Source: Amycolatopsis taiwanensis DSM 45107
GTDB lineage: Bacteria > Actinomycetota > Actinomycetes > Mycobacteriales > Pseudonocardiaceae
Assembly (NCBI RefSeq): GCF_000519205.1
Contig: NZ_JAFB01000036.1
Span: 33,221 to 97,220 of the forward strand
Direction: 5' to 3'
DNA: 64,000 bases
Shown: positions 55,551 to 63,306 of the stretch, piece by piece
Numbering within the stretch: position 1 is the stretch's first letter
How the letters are laid out: every line of letters begins with the position of its first letter
Notes under the pieces: model-generated
What the model saw: only the letters and a program-made list of their open reading frames with translations
Told to the model about the DNA's origin: nothing
Database searches by the model: none
Translations under genes and position numbers: made by a program

Positions 55551-55564
55551 CCCCTTTCCCCATG

Positions 55565-55609
55565 GTCATCACCGTCCGGACTCAACTCCTTCGCATAGCG
55601 AAACATTCC
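55565..55609 (-). promoter_or_regulatory. Conserved 45-bp element, copy 1 (upstream of MFS)
   Basis: On the minus strand it reads GGAATGTTTCGC, four variable bases, then CGAAGGAGTTGAGTCC and a GGTG-containing end. Copy 2 at 56978-57022 matches at 36 of 45 positions with the same orientation and similar distance to a minus-strand gene start. GTTTCGC and GCGAAG also form a short inverted pair. It could be an ECF-type promoter, an operator or a leader. Confidence 0.65.
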
Positions 55610-55731
55610 CCGCGGGCGGGTCCTGTGATCCACCCGGCGTGGTCAACCCGATCGAAGTGTTTTGTTGGACAGCGCAATCCCGCCGGCGCAACCTGGTGGT
55701 GCCCCCGCTAGCAGCCATGGAAGGGACCACC

Positions 55732-56592
55732 ATGCGGACTCGCCGTATCGGCGATGCTGAGGTCAGCGCGATCGGGCTCGGTGCCATGCCGATGTCGATC
55801 GAGGGCAGGCCGGACGAGGCGCGTTCGATCGCGACCATCCACGCCGCGCTGGATGCCGGCGTGACCCTGGTCGACACCGCGGACGCCTATCACTCCTACG
55901 CCGGCGAGGTCGGCCACAACGAGTCGCTGATCGCCCGTGCCCTTGCCGGCTACGGTGGCGACACCACAGGTGTGTTGATCGCTACGAAGGGCGGGCACCT
56001 GCGCCCGGGAGACGGGTCGTGGACGGTCAACGGCTCGCCCGCCTATCTCGAGCAAGCCTGCGACGCTTCGCTCAAACGACTCGGTGTGGACGCCATCGGC
56101 TTGTATCAGTTCCACCGGCCGGACCCGAAAGTTCCCTTCGCCGATTCGATCGGCGCACTACGGGACCTGCTGGACGCGGGCAAGATCCGGATGGCGGGGA
56201 TCTCGAACGTGAGCCCGGAGCAGATCCGGCAGGCGAACGAGATCCTCGGCGGCCGGCTGGCCAGCGTGCAGAATCAGTTCTCGCCGGCGGTTCGCGACAG
56301 TGAAGCGGCGCTCCGGCTGTGCGCGGAGCTCGGGATCGCGTTCCTGCCTTGGAGCCCGCTCGGCGGGCGCTCGGTCGCCGGCGTGCTGGGGACGCGATTC
56401 GCCGCGTTCGCCGAGATCGCGCGGGCGCACGAGGTGAGTCCGCAGCGGGTCTGCCTCGCGTGGTTGCTGGCCAAGGGACCCGCCGTCATCCCCATTCCCG
56501 GATCCACTCGACCGGAGACGATCCGTGACTCGGCGGCGGCCGCCGAGCTGACGCTGTCGGCGGGGGAACTGGCGCGCCTCGACGCGTCCTGA
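55732..56592 (+). CDS. Aldo/keto reductase
   Basis: This protein has 286 residues. The start RTRRIGDAEVSAIGLGAMPM is the family N-terminus. The catalytic tetrad is visible: Asp in LVDTADAYHS, Tyr in the same block, Lys in VLIATKGGHL, His in LYQFHRPDPK. AWLLAKGPAVIPIPGSTRPE is the NADP(H)-binding signature. It reduces an unknown carbonyl compound. It is divergent from the MFS gene and followed convergently by the GNAT gene. Confidence 0.92.
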   Translation: MRTRRIGDAEVSAIGLGAMPMSIEGRPDEARSIATIHAALDAGVTLVDTADAYHSYAGEVGHNESLIARALAGYGGDTTGVLIATKGGHLRPGDGSWTVNGSPAYLEQACDASLKRLGVDAIGLYQFHRPDPKVPFADSIGALRDLLDAGKIRMAGISNVSPEQIRQANEILGGRLASVQNQFSPAVRDSEAALRLCAELGIAFLPWSPLGGRSVAGVLGTRFAAFAEIARAHEVSPQRVCLAWLLAKGPAVIPIPGSTRPETIRDSAAAAELTLSAGELARLDAS

Positions 56593-56617
56593 CCGCCGGG
56601 CCACCGCACGTCGTGGT

Positions 56618-56959
56618 TCAGCCCAGGGCGTTGTCGAGCCACCGCATGATGTCCGGCCCGACCGGGTCGGCGATGTCGCTGAACTCGGGTTGCTTGTCCA
56701 GGTAATGCGCGACGAGCGAGCATGCCCCAACCACGCGCTTGCCGTCTTCGCGGGTGTCGGCCAAGGCGGCGCCGACGAGCGCCGAACCGAGGCCGCGCCC
56801 CTGGAAGGATTTCTCGATCTCCGTGTGGTAGAACACCCGCTGCCCGTCCCGGTCGAGATAGGCGGCGAGGCCCACGAACCGGCCGTCGACGGTCAGTTCG
56901 TAGCGGTTCGCTTCGTCGTTTCGCCGCACCGAACCGGCTGAGCTCGAAGCACCAGGCAT
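56618..56959 (-). CDS. GNAT-type N-acetyltransferase (COG2388-like)
   Basis: This protein has 113 residues from MPGASSSAGS. RYELTVDGRFVGLAAYLDRD, VFYHTEIEKSFQGRGLGSAL (the acetyl-CoA binding loop, QGRGLG) and CSLVAHYLDKQPEFSDIADP fit the short YjdJ/COG2388 GNAT subfamily. Alternative in-frame starts are 56968 (SD adjacent) and 57019. The 57019 start would read MFRRTKQLSPGGG and run through the conserved 45-bp element. I prefer 56959, with GAGAGG at 9 bases. Confidence 0.8.
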   Translation of the reverse strand: MPGASSSAGSVRRNDEANRYELTVDGRFVGLAAYLDRDGQRVFYHTEIEKSFQGRGLGSALVGAALADTREDGKRVVGACSLVAHYLDKQPEFSDIADPVGPDIMRWLDNALG

Positions 56960-56977
56960 GGTCGCCATCCTCTCGTC

Positions 56978-57022
56978 GTCGCCACCGCCGGGACTCAACT
57001 GCTTCGTGCGGCGAAACATTCC
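56978..57022 (-). promoter_or_regulatory. Conserved 45-bp element, copy 2 (upstream of GNAT)
   Basis: On the minus strand it reads GGAATGTTTCGC, four variable bases, then CGAAGCAGTTGAGTCC and a GCGGTGG-containing end. It mirrors the element before the MFS gene in sequence, orientation and distance to the start. Confidence 0.65.
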
Positions 57023-57383
57023 GCCGGATTCGCCACGCCATACTGGCCGCCATGGTCGACAACGAGGGCTGGATCGGCTTCGGCTGGTACGACTGGGAAA
57101 ACCTCGACAAGGTGTGGGTGCGGCCGGAACAGGGCGCCGACCCAACTGCTGAAGACGGCCGTGGCGTCTCGCTCCAGTGGGAGGAGCCGGTTGGGTGTCG
57201 GCCTGCTGCTCCCGAATGAACGATCCGGTGCAAAGTAGAGCGTCGTAGCTGGTCACAAGGTTTGAGGATCCTGGCGGGGTACAGCCATTAGCGCCGAGCC
57301 CAGGCCTTCTGTTCAGGCCTGGTGCAAATCCGTTTGCGTCGGTGATGTGGCTGGGCCGGCTGTGCAAAGCGGCCAAGTCCTGA

Positions 57384-57989
57384 CTACGGGCCGGGCGTGC
57401 CGGTGGAGTTTCCGGAGGGGCAGGTGACGGCCCAGGCTGCCTCGATCATCCGGAAGATCTCGTCGAGCACGGTCTCCGGATCGGCCGCCTCCCGGGCCAG
57501 CGAATAGGCGTCGATCACGAACCTCGCGATCGTCCGGCAGGCCGTTGTGCTCTGTGTCAGGTCGGGATCGGCGGCGATGGCCGTTGCCAGCGACTCCGCG
57601 TGGCGCAGCCTCATCGACTCCTCGTACTGCCGCAGGGCAGGCGATTCGTCGATCATGTGCCAGATGTGGGCGGCGCCCTCCGCCGTGCAATGTCGCACGA
57701 GGGCCTGGACCTCGCGGCGCAGGGCTGGGATGAGCGGTTCGTTCGCTGCCCGGCCGGTGACCGCCTGCGTGAGGCGTTGCTCGAAGTCTTCGTCTTGCTC
57801 GAACACCAGGGCCTCTTTCGAGGCGAAGTGAGAGAAGAGCGTGGTGACGGCCACGTCGGCCTCGGCGGCCACGTCACGGATGCCCACCGCGTCATACCCG
57901 TGTTCCAGAAAGAGCCGCAGGGCGGTGTCGGCGATCTTCTGGCGGGTCGCGGCCTTCTTGCGCTCACGGCGTCCGGTCGGCACGGTCAT
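57384..57989 (-). CDS. TetR-family transcriptional regulator
   Basis: This 201-residue protein has an N-terminal helix-turn-helix (KKAATRQKIADTALRLFLEH, then GYDAVGIRDVAAEADVAVTTLF in blocks). A helical ligand-binding domain follows. GIRDVAAEADVAVTTLFSHF is the recognition region. It is divergent from an MDR-type oxidoreductase with a perfect 8-bp inverted repeat between the starts, so it probably represses itself and that oxidoreductase. Confidence 0.93.
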   Translation of the reverse strand: MTVPTGRRERKKAATRQKIADTALRLFLEHGYDAVGIRDVAAEADVAVTTLFSHFASKEALVFEQDEDFEQRLTQAVTGRAANEPLIPALRREVQALVRHCTAEGAAHIWHMIDESPALRQYEESMRLRHAESLATAIAADPDLTQSTTACRTIARFVIDAYSLAREAADPETVLDEIFRMIEAAWAVTCPSGNSTGTPGP

Positions 57990-58016
57990 GATCTCACGCT
58001 ACCAGATACAAACCCG

Positions 58017-58042
58017 TAACGGTTTTAAAAGACTAACCGTTA
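58017..58042. promoter_or_regulatory. TetR operator: 8-bp inverted repeat
   Basis: TAACGGTT and AACCGTTA are perfectly complementary, spaced by 10 bases, within the 70-base gap between the TetR gene and the oxidoreductase. The segment is AT-richer than its surroundings, as for a promoter. Confidence 0.8.
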
Positions 58043-58059
58043 GTGCTACGGTGGCCGAC

Positions 58060-59013
58060 ATGAAGAGAGTGAGCTTCGCCGAGTTCGGCGGTCCGGACGT
58101 TCTGCAACTCATAGATGCCGAGGAGCCACACCCGGGCCCCGGTCAAATACGCATCGCTGTGCGGGCGGCGGGCGTGAACCCTGTCGACTGGAGGATCCGC
58201 GAAGGCCAGATCCTCGGGGCCCATCCGATCGAGTTGCCCTCCGGAGTCGGGCTGGACGCCGCCGGGGTGGTGGACGAGGTCGGCGAGGGCGTCGAAGGAG
58301 TCGAGGTCGGCGACCACGTGTTCGGCGAAGGCTCGAGCACCTATGCCGAGTTTGCCGTGCTATCGGCCTGGGCCCGTATGCCCCAGGGCCTGACGTTCGA
58401 AGAGGCGGCCGGCTACCCCTCCGTCGTGGAGACCGCGCTGCGCATCATCCGCGAGGTCGGTGTGCGGTCCGGGCAGACGCTGCTGGTCAGCGGTGCGTCC
58501 GGGGGAGTCGGATCGGCGGTGCTGCAGATCGCCGGCGACCGCGGCATCACGGTAATCGGCACGGCTGGGGCCGCGAACCAGGACTATCTGCGCAGCCTGG
58601 GGGCCCTCGCCACGACATACGGCAACGGCTGGGTCGAGCGGGTGCGGCAGCTCGGCCAGGTCGACGCGGCTCTCGATCTGGCCGGCTCGGGCGTGATCCG
58701 CGAGCTCGTCGAGCTGACCGGGGATCCGCGGAAGGTGATCTCCATCGCCGATCTCGGTGCGCCGGAGTTCGGCGTCCGATTCTCCGGCGTGGCCGGGAGC
58801 ATGCCGGAAGCGCTCGCCGAGGCCGTCGGCCTCATCTCGCGGGGAAAGCTCCACATCCCGGTCGAGAAGTCATACCCGCTCGCCGACGCCGCGGCGGCGC
58901 ACATCGACAGCCAGGCCGGTCACACGCGCGGACGCCGGGTCCTGGTCGTCGGAAAGCCGGCCGGCGTCGTCCTCGAACAGAAAATTGAGGACGACGCGCA
59001 TCCTTGGGACTGA
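58060..59013 (+). CDS. NADP-dependent quinone-type oxidoreductase (MDR family)
   Basis: This protein has 317 residues. The start MKRVSFAEFGGPDVLQLIDA and RAAGVNPVDWRIREGQ are typical of zinc-independent quinone oxidoreductases. GQTLLVSGASGGVGSAVLQI is the dinucleotide-binding loop. The C-terminal block HTRGRRVLVVGKPA follows. It uses NADPH to reduce quinones or enones, so it could detoxify a ligand sensed by the divergent TetR regulator. Confidence 0.9.
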   Translation: MKRVSFAEFGGPDVLQLIDAEEPHPGPGQIRIAVRAAGVNPVDWRIREGQILGAHPIELPSGVGLDAAGVVDEVGEGVEGVEVGDHVFGEGSSTYAEFAVLSAWARMPQGLTFEEAAGYPSVVETALRIIREVGVRSGQTLLVSGASGGVGSAVLQIAGDRGITVIGTAGAANQDYLRSLGALATTYGNGWVERVRQLGQVDAALDLAGSGVIRELVELTGDPRKVISIADLGAPEFGVRFSGVAGSMPEALAEAVGLISRGKLHIPVEKSYPLADAAAAHIDSQAGHTRGRRVLVVGKPAGVVLEQKIEDDAHPWD

Positions 59014-59362
59014 TGGCGGTACCGGCGCCGAGAAATGGCCGGTGGTGGTCGCGAGGGTACTCGGCGGCGTTGCGGGCGAGGCGTTTCCCCTCGTGAACGG
59101 TGAGAATAACCTGCTGACGTAAGACGGTCTGCTTGATCTCGTGGGCGAGGGTGAGCGCGGACCCAGCGGGTGGTGGCCCTGAGGAACCCTTCTTCGAGGT
59201 GACGCAACCAGGGCAGCATCGCTCGCGATGGCGAGATCATTGGCTGGGACTTACATCCCGGGGGAGCTCAACGAAGAGGGTGGCGTGCTGCTGTCTTTCA
59301 GAGCGAGGCGCTCGCCCTTCCCGAGCGCGGCTACTGGAACTGACGACCACACAGGCGATGGC
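59014..59362. other. Intergenic region, no clear gene
   Basis: About 350 bases between convergent genes. Open frames exist on both strands but show no family motif and no SD-supported start. It might hold a decayed gene; nothing is supported. Confidence 0.45.
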
Positions 59363-60172
59363 TCAGGAGGTGGGGACGGTGACCGTGTCGATGGGCCGCG
59401 CCTGCCAGGCGGCCCAGTCGGCGCCGATCGCGCCGGCCGTGCGCAGCAGGTGCGGCAGGTGGTGCTCGATCAGGTGCTCGACGGAGGTTTCGGCGGCGTG
59501 CGCGTTGACGTTCACCGCCGCGACCGTGCGGCCCTGCCCGTCACGGATGCCGGTGGCCACCGACCGGATGCCCAGTGCGAGGTCCTGGTCGGTGACCGTC
59601 CAGCCCTGGGCCCGCACGTCGCGCAGCACCTCATCGAGCTCGTCGCGCTCCGGGTTCCACCGGGGCGTGATCCCGGACCGGCTCGGGGTGGCGAGTACCC
59701 GGTCCAGTTCGTCGTGGTCGAGCGCGGCGAGCAGGACCTTGCCGAGTGAGGTCTGCGGCGCCGGAAAGCGGGTCCCGATGGTCACCGCGAGTGTTACCAG
59801 CTTGGGCACGGCGACGCGCGCGACGTAGACGATGTCGGAGCCATCGAGCTGCGCGATGGAGCACGATTCGTGAGTGCGGGCGACGAGCTGGCGCAGGTGG
59901 GGCTCAGCGAGGTCCCACAGGTTCCGCGAACCGATGTAGGCCATGCCGAGTTCGAGCACCCGTGGCGTGAGCGAGAATCCCGACTCGTCGCTGCGTACGT
60001 AGCCGAGTTCCTGCAGGGTGAGCAGGATGCGGCGCGCGGTCGGCCGCGCCAGCTCCGCGTGGGAGGCGACTTCGCTGAGCGTCATGTGCGGCCTGCCCGG
60101 CTGGAAGCCACGAAGCACGTCGAGGCCGCGGGCGAGCGCCTCGATGAAGTCCGGGCCGGTCTCCCGGCGCAT
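59363..60172 (-). CDS. IclR-family regulator of the CoA-transferase/LigAB-like operon
   Basis: This protein has 269 residues. The winged HTH is FIEALARGLDVLRGFQPGRP to ELARPTARRILLTLQELGYV. The effector domain starts around residue 90, with SRNLWDLAEPHLRQLVARTH, RFPAPQTSLGKVLLAALDHD and GIRSVATGIRDGQGRTVAAV. This is the PcaR/PobR/PcaU-like branch of IclR regulators of aromatic catabolism. The start MRRETGPDFIEAL follows GGAAGGA at 8 bases. It is divergent from the operon, with half-sites between. Confidence 0.92.
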   Translation of the reverse strand: MRRETGPDFIEALARGLDVLRGFQPGRPHMTLSEVASHAELARPTARRILLTLQELGYVRSDESGFSLTPRVLELGMAYIGSRNLWDLAEPHLRQLVARTHESCSIAQLDGSDIVYVARVAVPKLVTLAVTIGTRFPAPQTSLGKVLLAALDHDELDRVLATPSRSGITPRWNPERDELDEVLRDVRAQGWTVTDQDLALGIRSVATGIRDGQGRTVAAVNVNAHAAETSVEHLIEHHLPHLLRTAGAIGADWAAWQARPIDTVTVPTS

Positions 60173-60313
60173 GCTGAAGGTCCTTCCACCCGAAGACGGC
60201 CGGCGGACGGGGGATGATTGCCTGCCGGATGGCCGTCCGTCACTGTAACCGCCGATGTTGCCGAGCCGTTCCTTGACCGTCCTCGGTCGCTGTGCGGATA
60301 ATCCGAGCATACA

Positions 60314-60338
60314 CGGACAAGTGTCCGCTGTACGGACA
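60314..60338. promoter_or_regulatory. Three CGGACA half-sites, probable IclR operator
   Basis: CGGACA, two bases, TGTCCG, five bases, CGGACA. The first two form a perfect palindrome and the third is a direct copy of the first. Similar three-half-site layouts are known for the IclR-family regulator PcaU. It sits about 15 bases before the CoA-transferase ATG. Confidence 0.7.
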
Positions 60339-60351
60339 GAGAGGTGGCGGC

Positions 60352-61536
60352 ATGCCGGGGCGCGGCGATCACGGTGAGCACCGGGGCCCACTGGCGGGCG
60401 TGCTGATCGCCGACTTCTCCCGGATCCTGGCCGGGCCGTACGCCACCATGTTGCTGGCCGACATGGGCGCCGAGGTGATCAAGGTGGAGGGGCCGCGCGG
60501 GGACGACACGCGGACCTGGATGCCCCCGGTACGGGACGGTGTCTCGACCTACTACCTGGGTATCAACCGGGGCAAGCGATCGATCGCGCTGGATCTGCGG
60601 GACTCCGCGGACGCCGGGGTGGCCCGTGAGCTCGCGCGCCGCGCGGACGTGCTGATCGAGAACTTCAAGCCGGGCGGGCTGGCCGGGTTCGGGCTGGACT
60701 TCGAGTCCGTGCGCGCGGCCAACCCCGGCATCGTCTACACCTCGATCACCGGTTTCGGCTCCGGGCCGGGCCGCCACGTGCCCGGCTACGACCTGATGGT
60801 GCAGGCGATGTCGGGGCTGATGAGCCTCACCGGCGATGCGGACTCTCCGCCTTACCGGGCCGGAATCTCCGTGTTCGACGTCATGGCCGGAAACCACGCC
60901 GCCATCGGCATCCTGGCCGCGCTGCGGCACCGGGACGCGACCGGAGCCGGTCAGCTGGTCGAGGTGAACCTGCTGTCGTCGGCGCTTACCGGTCTGGTCA
61001 ACCACAGTTCGGCTTATGTCGCGGGCGGGACGGTGCCATACCGGATGGGCAACGCGCATCCGAGCGTGTTCCCCTATGAGCCGTTGCCCACCGCGGACAA
61101 CGACCTGATCGTCGCCGCCGCCAATGACGGCCAGTTCCGCAAGCTCTGCCAGGTGCTCGGCATTCCCGAGGTCGCCGACGATCCCCGGTTCGCGCGCAAC
61201 GTCGATCGAACCGCCAATCGCGAGGAGCTGCGCCCGATCCTGGTCGATCGGCTCAGGAAGCGGAGCGCGCTGGAATGGTTCGACCTGCTCGTCGAAGCCG
61301 GCGTGCCGAGCGGTCCGATCAACACCATCGACGGTGGGTTCGCGATGGCCGAACGGTTCGGTCTCGACCCGGTCGTCGTGGTCGGGGAGGGTGAGCGGGC
61401 GGTGCCCACGACGCGACATCCGATCCGGTTCTCCGAGACTCCGGTGGGCTACCGGCTGCCCCCGCCGGAGTTGGACGAGCACGGCGAGGAACTGCGAAGG
61501 TGGCTCACCTCGCCGGAGGAGGGAAACCGTGGCTGA
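60352..61536 (+). CDS. Family III CoA-transferase (CaiB/Frc-like)
   Basis: This protein has 394 residues. Near the start are LIADFSRILAGPYATMLLAD and GAEVIKVEGPRGDDTR. The catalytic Asp lies in VPGYDLMVQAMSGLM (about D147), and ENFKPGGLAGFGLDF is family-typical. It moves CoA between acyl groups through an aspartyl-CoA mixed anhydride. In this operon it likely charges a carboxylate that the next enzyme cleaves. The start ATG follows GAGAGGTGGC. Its stop overlaps the next gene's start by 8 bases. Confidence 0.92.
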   Translation: MPGRGDHGEHRGPLAGVLIADFSRILAGPYATMLLADMGAEVIKVEGPRGDDTRTWMPPVRDGVSTYYLGINRGKRSIALDLRDSADAGVARELARRADVLIENFKPGGLAGFGLDFESVRAANPGIVYTSITGFGSGPGRHVPGYDLMVQAMSGLMSLTGDADSPPYRAGISVFDVMAGNHAAIGILAALRHRDATGAGQLVEVNLLSSALTGLVNHSSAYVAGGTVPYRMGNAHPSVFPYEPLPTADNDLIVAAANDGQFRKLCQVLGIPEVADDPRFARNVDRTANREELRPILVDRLRKRSALEWFDLLVEAGVPSGPINTIDGGFAMAERFGLDPVVVVGEGERAVPTTRHPIRFSETPVGYRLPPPELDEHGEELRRWLTSPEEGNRG

Positions 61537-62338
61537 CCACGAGTACCCGACCGCGCTGGGCGCGTCCTCGCTGAAGACGATCACGCTGCTCGGCCGGGAT
61601 CTCGCCGAGGACGTGATGGGCAAGGTCTCCTTCGGCGAGCTGGCGTTCTGGCTGGCCACCCAGCGCCGCCCCGAACCGGGCGAGGTGCGGGTGTTCGAGG
61701 CGGTGCTTGCCGCGCTGGCCGATCACGGGTTCACGCCGACGGCGATCGTGACCCGGTTGACCTACCTGTCGGCGCCGGACTCGATCCAGGGCGCGCTCGC
61801 GGCCGGGCTGCTCGGCGGCGGCTCGCGTTTTCTCGGCGTGACCGAGGACTGCGGCAGGTTCCTGCACGACGCGCTGTCCGGTGTGGACGGTGCGCTTCCA
61901 GCGGACGACGCCGGGTGGGACGAGCTCGCGCTGGCCATTGTGCGGAAAGCGCGGCAGGACGGGAAGTTCGTGCCCGGCCTCGGTCACCACGTCCACAAGG
62001 AGGGCGACCCGCGTACCCCGCGGCTCATGCGAATCGCGGCCGAGGAGAACCTGTTCGGCCCGCACCTGGCGTTGTTCGCGGCGATCGGCCGCGTGCATCC
62101 CGCGGTGCTCGGCAAGACGCTACCCCTCAACGGCGCGGGGGTGTGCGGCGCGGCACTGGCCGATCTCGGGCTACCGCTGGAACTCCTGCGCGCCGTCGCC
62201 TTGCTGGCCCGCACCGCCGGGCTGATCGGGCAGCTCGCCGAGGAGCTGCGCCACCCGGTCGGCAACGAGATCTTCCTGTCGGTCGACCTCAACAACCGTC
62301 CGGTGGAACCCGATCCCTATCCCCACAGGAGGGACTGA
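61529..62338 (+). CDS. Citryl-CoA-lyase-like protein (citrate synthase superfamily)
   Basis: This protein has 269 residues, shorter than a full citrate synthase. PGLGHHVHKEGDPRTPRL carries the active-site His block of the citrate synthase fold. The start is SSLKTITLLGRDLAEDVMGK with VSFGELAFWLATQRRPEPGE, and the end has GLIGQLAEELRHPVGNEIF. Stand-alone proteins like this are usually annotated citryl-CoA lyase, splitting a hydroxy-tricarboxyl-CoA into acetyl-CoA and a 2-oxoacid. Here the substrate may be a CoA ester from ring cleavage; that is inference. The GTG start follows GGAGGAGGGAAACC. Confidence 0.8.
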   Translation: MADHEYPTALGASSLKTITLLGRDLAEDVMGKVSFGELAFWLATQRRPEPGEVRVFEAVLAALADHGFTPTAIVTRLTYLSAPDSIQGALAAGLLGGGSRFLGVTEDCGRFLHDALSGVDGALPADDAGWDELALAIVRKARQDGKFVPGLGHHVHKEGDPRTPRLMRIAAEENLFGPHLALFAAIGRVHPAVLGKTLPLNGAGVCGAALADLGLPLELLRAVALLARTAGLIGQLAEELRHPVGNEIFLSVDLNNRPVEPDPYPHRRD

Positions 62339-63204
62339 TGGCCGAACTGGTCGCGGTGATCGCGTCTACCCACCATCCGTTCTACTACCGGGCCAGCACG
62401 GCCACGGGCGAGGACCGCCCGCCGTTCGCCGACGAGTGGGTACGCAAGGTGGAGGCGTTCCGCGAGACGCTGACCCGGGCACGCCCGGACGTGCTGGTGA
62501 TGGTCGGCTCGGATCACTTCCACCAGCTGTGGCTGGACAACATGCCGCAGTTCCTGGTCGGCAAGGCCCCGCATTACGATGCGAACTTCTACAACGAGGA
62601 GCGCGAGTTCGGCCTGCCGAGGATGGTGCTGAAGGGCCAGGAGGACCTGTCGGCCTACGTGCTGCGGGAGGGCCTGGACGCCGGGTTCGACCTCGCGTTC
62701 TCCAACGAGCTGCGGATCGACCACTCGATCACCTGCCCGATCATCACCCTCCGCCCGGACAACGACCTGCCGATCGTGCCGGTCTACACCAACATTTTCG
62801 CGCCCCCGCTGCCGCAACCGAAGCGGTTCGTCCAATTGGGACAGACGATCCGGCAGCTCGTGGAGTCGTGGCCGTCAGACCAGCGGGTCGCGATCATCGG
62901 GACCGGGCATCTGTCGCTGGAGCTGGGCGGGCCACGGCAGTTCGGGCCGCACGGGCCGGATCCGGAGTTCGACCGCAAGGCGGTGGGCTGGATCGCCGGT
63001 GGGGACATCGAGGAATGTCTCGGCGAGGTCACCCTGGAAAGCCTGCATCTGCCCGGAAATGCCACGCACGGCTTCATGGACTTCATGCTGATGATGGGCG
63101 TCGCGGGGGAGGGGCGGAAGGCCGACTACGTCGACACCTACGACCTGTTCCACACCATGGAGGCGTATTTCACCTGGTATCCGAACGGAGGGCCGCGTGA
63201 CTGA
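62338..63204 (+). CDS. LigB-like class III extradiol dioxygenase homologue (possibly altered metal site)
   Basis: This 288-residue protein fits the LigB/DODA fold. VAVIASTHHPFYY gives His12/13, VMVGSDHFHQLW gives His60/62, and IGTGHLSLEL gives the catalytic-type His191. From memory, LigB proteins have a Glu ligand in a G-x-x-x-x-E segment near residue 242. Here the aligned stretch reads LPGNATHGFMDFM, with Gly at that place. Ring cleavage is therefore uncertain. The start ATG overlaps the previous stop (TGATG). The LigA-like partner follows after a small ORF. Confidence 0.82.
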   Translation: MAELVAVIASTHHPFYYRASTATGEDRPPFADEWVRKVEAFRETLTRARPDVLVMVGSDHFHQLWLDNMPQFLVGKAPHYDANFYNEEREFGLPRMVLKGQEDLSAYVLREGLDAGFDLAFSNELRIDHSITCPIITLRPDNDLPIVPVYTNIFAPPLPQPKRFVQLGQTIRQLVESWPSDQRVAIIGTGHLSLELGGPRQFGPHGPDPEFDRKAVGWIAGGDIEECLGEVTLESLHLPGNATHGFMDFMLMMGVAGEGRKADYVDTYDLFHTMEAYFTWYPNGGPRD

Positions 63205-63292
63205 CGATGGCGGAGCCCCGGTCATGCGGACCGACCGGGTGCGGGTGTCTCACAAAAGCACAGAGGACTCGCGTGGCGGGTTTTCCGCTTGA
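63197..63292 (+). CDS. Possible 31-residue bridging ORF
   Basis: GTG at 5 bases after GGAGGGCCGC, overlapping the LigB-like stop, opens a frame of 31 codons (VTDDGGAPVMRTDRVRV and on to TEDSRGGFSA). It ends 14 bases before the LigA-like start. It fills the gap exactly, but no family is recognised. It may be a real microprotein, a remnant of a truncated gene, or chance. Confidence 0.35.
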   Translation: MTDDGGAPVMRTDRVRVSHKSTEDSRGGFSA

Positions 63293-63306
63293 ATACAGGA
63301 GGAACG

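Noticed and set aside
57052..57219. 55-codon plus-strand frame starting MVDNEGWIGFGWYDWENL
   Set aside because: Residue mix looks protein-like, but there is no SD and no family; kept only as a possible remnant.
57300..57322. 8-bp hairpin CCAGGCCT/AGGCCTGG as terminator or tRNA-like arm
   Set aside because: No U-tract on either strand, 60 bases past the TetR stop, and no cloverleaf could be built around it.
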